Source of the DNA: Pichia kudriavzevii
Taxonomy: Eukaryota; Ascomycota; Pichiomycetes; Pichiales; Pichiaceae
Assembly (NCBI RefSeq): GCF_003054445.1
Contig: NC_042506.1
Coordinates: 441,501-505,500, forward strand
Reading direction: 5' to 3'
DNA: 64,000 nt
Part shown: one piece after another, positions 19,429 through 27,678 of the stretch
Layout: each line of letters starts with the position of its first letter
Numbering within the stretch: position 1 is the stretch's first letter
Notes under the pieces: model-generated
Databases searched by the model: none
What the model was told of the DNA's origin: nothing
The model's input: only the letters and a program-made list of their open reading frames with translations
Translations under genes and position numbers: made by a program

Positions 19429-20823
19429 ATGCCTTTTTGTACCGTAGTAACACGTCCGAGAGTCCCTGTCAAAAAGAAATTACTGACATTCTTAAAAAAA
19501 GTGTTTGTAAAGCAAAAGATCCCTCTTGGAAACCTCCCAAATAGTGCATCCCTAATATCACTTCCTTTTAGACCTAACACACCTCCTCTGCCTTTCCATT
19601 CATTGGACGAGTCCAATGATTTTTTCCATTGTAATCCACTATCAATAAATGGTGCCACCTCTAGTGGAAATGAAAACTCCCTCTTAGAAACTGATCAAAC
19701 TACCAACCTGTTGGCTTCTAAGGAACCTTTTCTGACAAATGAATTTAAGGCATTCGATATAATCCACTCCTTGCCATATCTTCTAGTCTCAGACATCACT
19801 GCTATATCAATTGCTCTTTACTACTTGATCTCAGGAAACGTAAGAGACATTCTTGGTAAACCTTATTGGAACTACGCCATTTGTTCCCCGGCTTGGAAGG
19901 GATTTTACTTTTCAAGCTTTCAGCTTTTTCAACATGATAATGCACTGGCATTAATGTCTGAAGATCAATGTTCATTATCTAATCTTTTAGTTGAAATAAC
20001 ATGCAAATTTTACCTTCATAAAATATTCCATAATCAACTGTCAAGTAACAGAGTTATGCATTTCCTCGAAACGTTTAGAATGAATCCAACATCAACTCAA
20101 TGTGTACCCGTATTAATTGTCGGCATTACTTGCCTCCATGATCCAGATTCAAAATACAATAATACACACTCACAAACTCAAATAATATTTCAAAACAGTA
20201 CAGATAATATCTTTGAATTCTTCAACTGCCTAGTCAAACAAATTGAAACGGAATCTTACTACCAGCTCAAAATGAACCCTCTCACAGAAAAGCTTGAGCC
20301 CTATAAAGGACCTCGTTTCCAATTATCCCCTATTACTTTCACTGACACTTCACCGTATAGGTGGGAGATGATCCAGTTGGCCCATGTTTTCCCAAATGAT
20401 GATCCTATATTGACTAATCTCACACAAATCTCACATACATTAGAATCCTATCTCTCCAATGATTTGAATGATTTGACCGATGTCTATTTAAATTTGAAAA
20501 ATTTAGTGCTGGAATCTTTTGATTATTATAATCCTCCTAAATTGGAAAAATATCTTAAACCTTTCCCTTGGGGGGATATTATGATTGTAGGTATGGATTG
20601 GAAAACTCGAGATCTAATTCTTGACCCACAGTATATTCTTGATACCGATGATGGTGAAATTTGTGCAATCTGTAGATCGGATTATCAAGAAGGTGAGATC
20701 AGTTTAAAATTAAAGTGTAACCATTATTTCCATAGTGATTGCATTGGCGAGTGGATAAAGGGCTCTCCCCTTCAAAAATGCCCAATATGTAGAAAACGAA
20801 TTGCAGGTTTGCCTTTAGATTGA
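19429..20823 (+). CDS. RING-H2 zinc-finger protein, putative E3 ubiquitin ligase
   Basis: 464 aa from ATG 19429. The frame is open upstream to a GTG at 19216, but that part encodes a long Phe run from the TTC repeat in the promoter and is not credible protein. The C-terminus (about 410-458) is a C3H2C3 RING-H2: CAICRSDY, then KCNHYFHSDCIGEWI, then CPICRKRI, with all eight zinc ligands present. Such domains recruit E2 enzymes. The preceding 400 residues show no domain I recognise, no membrane segment and no clear orthologue. No signal peptide is present, so a cytosolic or nuclear ligase is likely. The substrate is unknown. Confidence 0.75.
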   Translation: MPFCTVVTRPRVPVKKKLLTFLKKVFVKQKIPLGNLPNSASLISLPFRPNTPPLPFHSLDESNDFFHCNPLSINGATSSGNENSLLETDQTTNLLASKEPFLTNEFKAFDIIHSLPYLLVSDITAISIALYYLISGNVRDILGKPYWNYAICSPAWKGFYFSSFQLFQHDNALALMSEDQCSLSNLLVEITCKFYLHKIFHNQLSSNRVMHFLETFRMNPTSTQCVPVLIVGITCLHDPDSKYNNTHSQTQIIFQNSTDNIFEFFNCLVKQIETESYYQLKMNPLTEKLEPYKGPRFQLSPITFTDTSPYRWEMIQLAHVFPNDDPILTNLTQISHTLESYLSNDLNDLTDVYLNLKNLVLESFDYYNPPKLEKYLKPFPWGDIMIVGMDWKTRDLILDPQYILDTDDGEICAICRSDYQEGEISLKLKCNHYFHSDCIGEWIKGSPLQKCPICRKRIAGLPLD

Positions 20824-21449
20824 TTATTATTAACTTTTTTAGCTATCATTATAAATTTTTTAAGTAAAATATCCCCATATAGTCATAAAACTATAGTAGC
20901 CAAATCGTGCCTTTCACCTTGTCAAGTAATTTCATTGGCTCTATCGTAATGAGTATTATGATTTCAAACTGTCTATTACCTATCCAGACGTTGTTGGAGA
21001 CCTGGTTCCGTCATTCTCTACCGTATATCACAAATTAAATTACTAGGATTATACCTACAACTGATCAAAACTGACTATTGCAAGAATATAACCAAAAAGA
21101 CCCTAACTTCATTTCTATCGTCTTTATGCTTCCTCCACCTATATAAAAATTGAAAAAGTGTGCGTTTTAGAGAAATGTTACACTTGTGCCTGTATCTATC
21201 TCACTGCACCAACCGCAATATTCTCATTAAGACTCTATTGTGAAGCAAAAATTATATCATTCCCAGAAATAACGGCAACTATAATTTTACTTGGTGCCAA
21301 ATCCTCCACCTTTGGATGCGTATCTCAGAAATTGATCGATTTCTCCGTAGTTAATAAAAATTATTAGAATGAAGTATTCTTAGCCACTGACACCTGTGAT
21401 ACCCTAATCAAAACCTATTTTACTCCCATATGTTCTTTCTTTTAAAAAG
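20824..21449. other. Gap downstream of the RING gene
   Basis: About 625 bp of AT-rich sequence lying between genes whose 3' ends face each other. A 69-codon frame on the plus strand (21158-21367) shows no family resemblance. I see nothing I can call here. Confidence 0.4.
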
Positions 21450-21929
21450 TTATTCTAATAGTTGATAATTCTTATAGACTTGAGATATTGAAGATTTGCC
21501 AACACTCGTAGCTGATATACCTTGTAAGTGTACATTAATAAAGTACATAATAAGTTTTCTGTTTTTCAGCTCCATATCATAATTAGAATCAACATTCTTA
21601 TAAATTGCACCGATAGCCGTAATATAACCATTACCAAATTTGGCAAATCCAAGATAGTGATTTTTCTGTTGCCTAACGCTAATGTTAGCTGATTGTGAGA
21701 ACCTGATTACATTTATCAGTGTAAAATGATTAATCTAAAAAGTCAAAAAAATGTTACCCAAGCTTATCCACTGAATTTGAATATCAAAATAAATTGATTA
21801 AATTAATATGGAGTCATATTATTTTATCACTAACTGTTCTTCTTTCAATTCACGCATACACATGTTCTCAATTGCAATAATTTTAGCACATTCTTCTGCT
21901 ATTGCAAATTTCAAAACCAAATATAGCAT
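21450..21929 (-). CDS. Possible unannotated two-exon gene
   Basis: A 94-codon frame (21450-21734) with protein-like composition lacks an upstream ATG. A second frame on the same strand begins at ATG 21929. A consistent spliced model is exon 1 21929-21835, intron 21834-21673 (162 nt, 5' GTTAGT, branch-like AGCTAAC, 3' GTTAG) and exon 2 21672-21450. It preserves phase and gives 105 aa. Exon 1 looks helical (AIAEECAKIIAIENMCMRELKEE); exon 2 contains HYLGFAKFGNGYITAIGAIYKN and ends SQVYKNYQLLE. I recognise no family. Support comes from the unusually long 1.25-kb gap between the convergent RING gene and HAP3. The splice sites are non-consensus and an earlier exon is possible, so the model is tentative. 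Confidence 0.3.
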
Positions 21930-22070
21930 ACCATCTTTATAAGTCTTTCTACTTTTTATGGGTTTTTTCCTAGTGTGGTGAGTAGATTTCAGAAAATTAA
22001 GCCAAAACAGCAAGCAAGTAAATGAAAGAAAAAAAGAAGAAAAAGGGATGGGAAGGAGATGCAATTCATT

Positions 22071-22251
22071 TTATGATGAATTCATCATAATATCTTGGTC
22101 GTCTCCGTAATCTGATGAGGAGTTATTGATTGACCAAAACATTTCGTCGGTAGGCTCTAAAGGGAATATTTGTGGGTCATCATTTAAGATATTAGATAGT
22201 GAAGGCCGGTTAAATTTTGCGTGGTTGATCTTTCCAGCTTCTTCATAGACG

Positions 22252-22284
<33 letters not shown>

Positions 22285-22709
22285 CCCCCATCCATGCTTG
22301 AGTATTTATTTTCTTTTTTCTCTTTTTGTAAACGTTCCTTTCTAGCCAGGTATTTTTTTCTCCTTTTTTCTACTTCATCCAACTCAAAGATTCTATATTT
22401 TGCAAGGTAAATCCTCAGGACTTCTGCATAATTTTCAAAGCCTAGGGAATACAAAGCATACAATATGTCTTCACCATTTAAGGTTTTCCTTTTTTCAATT
22501 AAACATTTTTCAGCAGCTTGAGATGTTACAAACAAGATGAATTCGGAAACACATTCTTGCATACATTCTCTTGTCTCTTTGGAAATTTTCGTGTTTTTTG
22601 GTAGACAATTTCTCATCACTCTATCAACATTGGCAATTGGTAACCAACGATCCTGTTCCCTAATTTCGTATGTATCATATCTCTCAGAATCTGAACTCTT
22701 ATTGGACAT
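22071..22709 (-). CDS. HAP3: HAP3, histone-fold subunit of the CCAAT-binding HAP complex
   Basis: 212 aa (S. cerevisiae Hap3 is 144). Hap3 (NF-YB) dimerises with Hap5 and joins Hap2 to bind CCAAT, activating respiratory genes. The NF-YB domain (about 16-105) is fully recognisable: DRWLPIANVDRVMRN, then MQECVSEFILFVTSQA, EKRKTLNGEDILYALYSLGFENY and LRIYLAKYR. The longer C-terminus has a basic helix (EKRRKKYLARKERLQKEKK), a run of about 11 Asp (near 141-153) and an acidic tail with WSINN. The acidic extension might act in activation, but that is inference. A CCAAT box lies upstream of QCR10 in this same window. Confidence 0.93.
22252..22290 (-). repeat. GAT triplet run in HAP3
   Basis: A nearly pure ATC/GAT triplet run encodes the polyaspartate stretch of Hap3. 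It is expected to vary in length between strains. Confidence 0.85.
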
Positions 22710-25014
22710 CTCGGGGCAGAATATTGTGGCTAAAAAGATGTTACTCTAAGAAAGAGACACACATGTTGTCGAAAGGAACTGGGGGAGTCAAATAGTTCTC
22801 TTCAGGAAAGCAGACCCTTAACTCTCTAAAATTGCAACTAGAGAAAACAATGAGTTGTGGAAAAAAAGTAAGTTGCATATTTCCAATTTAGGGGATGATG
22901 TGAACTGGCACGAAATGATGAGTATCTCTTATACTCTTGAATACATCCTATTTACTTATCCACATTCTCTGTTGCCTCTAATTTCTTATTCTCCTATCAC
23001 AAAGAAAATACATAACAAGTCTACACACTACTTGGAATACAGCTTTGACATATTCCAGCCCATATTTTGTTGAGTTCAGTATCTGGAATGTGTATAACCC
23101 TGTAATTACATGGTAATCGCCAAATTATGTGGAGCAAGTAGAATAGTTTGCAACTGATCGACACTGTAAAGACACCGAAATCTCCGCTCTTGGGCCTCTG
23201 ATTGGCAAGTTATTTGGGAAGATCGGATATATCGGTACTTGCCCAGCTGGTCCTGCGTACGCAAACATGTTTATTGATTAGGATCACCGTCTCACCCCAA
23301 AGAGGTAATTCGGACTACGCGCCTGCGCGATATCACGTGCAAGGCAAAAGAATACACCACGGCTATTAGTACAAGAGATTTGGAATTTTTATGGATAACA
23401 AATTACACACGAATCTTTCCGAGCGCAGATCATCTTAATACCGTAATACAAGTCTTAGCACTCGATGTTTGCATCTTTGTTGCCGAAAAAAGTTGATTTT
23501 TGAGTATGTGTGTGCTGGTCAGAAACTGCTATAGATTACATCAGGAACTTCAGCAAGAACTCTGCTACGGGTCTTCTGTAGGATGAAAAAATATACCGAC
23601 AAGCAAACAGTAACATACTAAGCTTTCTTTGTAGGCCGATCCATGAGGTAATATGCCCCCTTCAAGTCGACTGCAGTAGTGTATTTCAATGAAGCAGAAT
23701 GAGTTGGCATTTGTCTTCACAGAAGCGTCGGTTCAGAGTGGTAAAGCATGAGCAAGTCGTGTTGCAAGTATACTTATACGATGTTCATGAACCTGTAGGA
23801 TGAACAATAACCTGGCCTACTCAAAATAGGCAGTAATTCATTTGTTTTCAGATGAGGGAAGTTGCGCATGAATAGCATGCACAAGCGTTTATATTTTTTT
23901 GGTTTTCGTACGAGAAAAATAAGCATCAAATACTTACTTGAAAACTATATTGTCACCAATTTGAGGCAAGCTGCTTTAAATGACATCCAAGATGTATGTG
24001 TGAGGAAAAAAAACAACGATAATAATAACACACAAAAAATAATAAGAAAAGTAACATCCGAGACTACGTATAACTGGTGCGAGAGCTTTTTCATTTCCAC
24101 ATGTGGATAATTGAAAACATCTTAAGTATATATATCCTATAGAGCTGACTTTTGAGGTATACACGTGTTTTGGGGTAGGCATTCAGTGAACTTTGAAATT
24201 TTTCGATTTTCACCGAAAACCGTTGACCCGTCGCTGTTGCAAAACAGCCACAAAGCTTGTTGGGTAGCTGAACGTATGGTCTGATGTTTATGTTTATACA
24301 CATCGACACAATGTAGCATTGCAATGGAAATGATAATTATTTTAGTCCAGGAACCAGTCAAACATTCCATAAACGGTAATTAATATCCTAAAAATAGAGG
24401 TTTCTTCGAGTACCTAAACGCGACTTTTTTCCTTCCATGCATGAATGTGACCCGCTAGACTGATAAACTTTTGAGGTTAAGCAGCCAATGAGTACTTAAC
24501 GTACATCTCTCCTCTTTTTCACCTTCTTGCAGCCCCCCTCCTCCCCTCCATTATTGTTATTGTTTTGAAAGTCTGTTAGCAAGAAACCGTGTTTAAATCA
24601 AAATACATTCTACTCATATGACCCAGTTTGTCTGCGAGGGCTGGTTCGTCCTTATAATAGAGACAAAGGATCTGCATAGATGCGATGTTACGTAAAAATC
24701 TTAAATGCGCCCTGAAAGTCTAATTTCTGGGGGGGAGATTCAGAACTGGAAAATAAAATAGACCCAATACTAAAACGGGTAAATTATGAGTTCGAAGGTG
24801 AAATTACTGATGTGTTGATTACCTAATCGTTTGTACAATTTAGTAACGTGTATTAGAAGTTTGTCAGGGTTGTAACTGATGTCACTCACAAAGAAGTCTG
24901 GATTACGCCCAAATGTTGATACATGTAACCAAATTTAAATTCAAAGCTAGACCCACACGGTACAAGACGAAAATAATGGCTTGGCAAATGGAGCCCCTCT
25001 GAGTCCAGTCTTTT

Positions 25015-25096
25015 GTGCCTTCCCCATTTCCCCCCCTCCTCTCGCTCTCCCTCTCACTTTCGTCATTTCCCTCCCCCTTTCTCCTTCCTCTTCTAG
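25015..25096 (+). repeat. Pyrimidine-rich tract
   Basis: About 80 bp consisting almost entirely of C and T on the plus strand, upstream of the CGCG-site cluster. Such tracts exclude nucleosomes or adopt unusual structures; a role here is inferred. Confidence 0.6.
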
Positions 25097-25126
25097 GAAT
25101 ACGTGTGTCGGCAATAGCGTGTCTGT

Positions 25127-25279
25127 CGCGCGAAGCGCGTTCTAAATCATTTTTAACCTTCTTGGCTCATTAAGCAGCGCGTTGGTATTTACGTTTGTCT
25201 GTTTTCGGTCAAAGAGGACGCTAATTGCGCGTTCTGGAAGGGGTCGCCAGAGGACGGGGAAAACGGTGCAATACGCGCT
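25127..25279. promoter_or_regulatory. Cluster of SCB/MCB-like CGCG elements upstream of the G1 cyclin
   Basis: GCGCGTT occurs three times (25135-25141, 25177-25183, 25227-25233), with CGCGCGAA at 25127-25134 and TACGCGC at 25272-25278. These resemble the SCB (CRCGAAA) and MCB (ACGCGT) sites bound by SBF/MBF, whose Swi6 subunit is encoded in this window. Positive feedback by SBF/MBF on a G1 cyclin gene is established in S. cerevisiae; binding at these sites is inference. Confidence 0.55.
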
Positions 25280-25870
25280 AGTGCGTAAGCTTTCCTAACA
25301 CGATTTTTCACCAAATGAATCTGTTAAGGTGAAAATTAGGATTCATGCAGGTAGGCAGGTCAGGATCGTGGCACTTGGGTGTAGGTCTACTGCCATTGTC
25401 CTCTGGCCTCTCCTATATTAAATTGCTTTATCTGTTTTACATTGCGATCTCTGGCATCTCTCCTGTTCATATAACTACCAAAGGGTATCCTCCGTTTTCT
25501 GCCCTCTCATTCAGCAATCTGTTGTGCTGCTCTTGTTGTTGTCTTCTTACTCTTCTCCTTCCTCTTTTTCTTTCATTTCCTTTCACGTTCTCTCTGCAAG
25601 TGTTAAAACCATCTCTACCTTTGCTCATTAGATTCAATTGAAATTTCCTTCACTTCAGTATATCAAATTTAGCTTATTTTATTTTACGTTCCAATATTTT
25701 TTTCCATTTCAATTCTCATTATTTCAGTTTATGAACCTAGGCCTCTTTTCAATTCTCCAATTGCTTGCTTGATTCTATTTATCACAATTACCTCTTACCT
25801 TCAGTTCTATATCCACTCTTAAAAAAACTCAGAGATACCCCTACCAATTGCAATACCTTTAACAAAAGAA

Positions 25871-27256
25871 ATGCAAACCTTCCACACTAGAAAATCGTAT
25901 GGTCCACCAAGAAGACCAGTTTCTAAATCATATTCAAGTAGATTGGAATCAGTGGAAAATTACCAGAATAGGATAATCGTTAATGAATATATGGGTACAA
26001 TCACCCAACATCTGAGGGTCCTTGAGAAGGAATCTTCGGTTAACCCGTCAATGATTGATCTACAGCCTGAAGTTAAATGGTATATGAGACCTTATTTAGT
26101 TAATTTCATTATTCAGATGCATTCCTCCTTAAAACTGAAACCGCAAACACTATTCTTATGCTGGAATATAATTGACAGATATTGCGCAAAAAGAATTGCA
26201 TTTAAACAACATTATCAATTGATTGGCTGTACTGCCTTGTGGATTGCATCAAAATACGAAGATAAGAAATCGAGAGTTCCAACAGTTAAGGAATTAAATA
26301 CAATGTGTTCAAATGTCTATGACGACTCGATGTTTAGAGAAATGGAGATTCATATTTTAAGTACCTTAAATTGGTCTATTGGTCATACTACTTTAGAAGA
26401 TATATTGCAACTGGCGGTCAAGTCAAGTGACCCTGATGGAAAGGAACAATTGAATCAACCAATACAGCTATATAAGGGTAATACACCAACCGTCTCGGCC
26501 ATTTTGGCCGTCTCGAGGTTTTTGTGTGAGTTATCTCTTTATGATAGAAATTACTTAAAGTTTTCGACTTCTGCAATTGGGATTACTTGCTTCCTAATGT
26601 CCTGTTCTATACTTAATATGGATGTTGGTACCAATTATATTTCTCAACTAATTGAATCTTTTGAGAAGAAGTCGAGTAATTTGTTCACTTACAAAGAAGA
26701 TGATTTAACAGAAGATGAAGATGAGTCTTTCTTTTATGAGGCTGCAGTTAAGGAAAACCAAAATAATTTCAGTAACGGGCCCTTTATTAATGGGTTTGAT
26801 GGGCATGAGTCATTAAATGAAATCCGCATGATCTCCCTAAACTTATTCAAATCAATGTTAGACCCTTCAAATGTTTTGATTGAAAAGTATACTTCATTGG
26901 GAGTTATGACGGTCGTTAAAAGATTCATACAAGAAAATAACCTTCATCAAGTTGACCAATCTTTAATTGACCAAGATATCGAAGAGCCGGTTAATAATGA
27001 TATGACGAACATGGCATATTCATTTAGTCATACATCATTTGAATTGACTAACTTACTCCTGTCGTTCAATGAGAATTGCTCATTTTTATTACCGAAAGTA
27101 CATAGAAACATTTCAATCACTTCATCTGGAGATTCGATTTTTGGTACATCTTGCGAATCCCCTTCGAACTTCTCATCATTTTCATCGATTTCCTCTGCTA
27201 CTTCCTATTACTCTGATTCCGCTTTAAACAGTGATTTGAAATCAAATCTCATATGA
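25871..27256 (+). CDS. CLN3: G1 cyclin (CLN family)
   Basis: 461 aa. G1 cyclins activate the Cdc28/Cdk1 kinase at Start. The cyclin box (about 45-235) is clear: PEVKWYMRPYLVNFIIQMHSS, LFLCWNIIDRYCAKR, QLIGCTALWIASKYEDKKSRVPTVKEL and MEIHILSTLNWSIGHTTLEDIL. The C-terminal half is Ser-rich and acidic and ends in SSFSSISSATSYYSDSALN, the kind of tail that carries PEST-like degradation signals. The large insertion of S. cerevisiae Cln1/Cln2 in the cyclin box is absent, so it looks closer to Cln3 or the single CLN genes of other yeasts; the symbol is therefore provisional. The first ATG in frame is used. The very long upstream region fits a heavily regulated gene. Confidence 0.8.
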   Translation: MQTFHTRKSYGPPRRPVSKSYSSRLESVENYQNRIIVNEYMGTITQHLRVLEKESSVNPSMIDLQPEVKWYMRPYLVNFIIQMHSSLKLKPQTLFLCWNIIDRYCAKRIAFKQHYQLIGCTALWIASKYEDKKSRVPTVKELNTMCSNVYDDSMFREMEIHILSTLNWSIGHTTLEDILQLAVKSSDPDGKEQLNQPIQLYKGNTPTVSAILAVSRFLCELSLYDRNYLKFSTSAIGITCFLMSCSILNMDVGTNYISQLIESFEKKSSNLFTYKEDDLTEDEDESFFYEAAVKENQNNFSNGPFINGFDGHESLNEIRMISLNLFKSMLDPSNVLIEKYTSLGVMTVVKRFIQENNLHQVDQSLIDQDIEEPVNNDMTNMAYSFSHTSFELTNLLLSFNENCSFLLPKVHRNISITSSGDSIFGTSCESPSNFSSFSSISSATSYYSDSALNSDLKSNLI

Positions 27257-27450
27257 TACAATATATTTACTAAAACATAGAAAACAATCAAATCTCAAAC
27301 CCACCAAATAGTATATTGTTGCGATTCAGCAAATTATAGACAGTTATTTTTTTCATGAATATCAAATCAACAATTTCGATACCTTAGTTTACGCTTCTTT
27401 ACTTATATTTAATTTCTATTCACATTTTCTTTTTCCCTCTTTTACCTGGT

Positions 27451-27678
27451 TTATAATAATTCTTTGTATATTCTAAGCCAACTTTGCATTAGCGAAACCG
27501 ATCCTGAAAAATAACTGCCTTTTTCAACTAGATACCTAACTTTGTGGGGTGATTTGAAGCGGAAAAAAAAAATCAAACCAATAACAATATGAAACCAAAA
27601 CACGAAAAGGAAACTGATTGCACTATACAGGATTATACTTATATCATTCTGTGACTCATCAATACCACTATTGATCAT
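27451..27678 (-). CDS. Possible small membrane protein overlapping the SLP1 3' end
   Basis: 75 aa from ATG 27678, which lies 11 nt inside the end of SLP1 in a different frame. One hydrophobic segment is seen (about 14-40, IILYSAISFLFVFWFHIVIGLIFFF), followed by a basic part (RFKSPHKVRYLVEKG) and an amphipathic tail. The positive-inside pattern after the membrane segment is protein-like. I recognise no family. It occupies most of the 411-bp gap between the convergent CLN and SLP1 genes. Separate translation of such an overlapping frame is uncommon in yeast, so it may be fortuitous. Confidence 0.25.
   Translation of the reverse strand: MINSGIDESQNDISIILYSAISFLFVFWFHIVIGLIFFFRFKSPHKVRYLVEKGSYFSGSVSLMQSWLRIYKELL

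Larger units (their letters stand above)
22710..25870. promoter_or_regulatory. 3.1-kb divergent region between HAP3 and the G1 cyclin gene
   Basis: This is the longest gene-free stretch in the window. The few frames (for example 23868-24110, 80 codons) have no family resemblance. Visible elements include an ATTGG (inverted CCAAT) near 23203 and CACGTG near 23335. A C/T-rich tract lies at 25015-25096, followed by a cluster of CGCG-containing sites at 25127-25279. The part nearest the cyclin (25500-25870) is T-rich and may be a long transcribed leader. No tRNA, snRNA or known ncRNA signature was recognised. Confidence 0.5.

Noticed and set aside
23868-24110. 80-codon plus-strand frame in the HAP3/cyclin intergenic region
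   Set aside because: Low-complexity Asn/Lys end, no motif and no promoter-like context.
25345-25641. 98-codon frame upstream of the G1 cyclin
   Set aside because: Cys/Leu/Ser composition arises from the C/T-rich leader; no domain.
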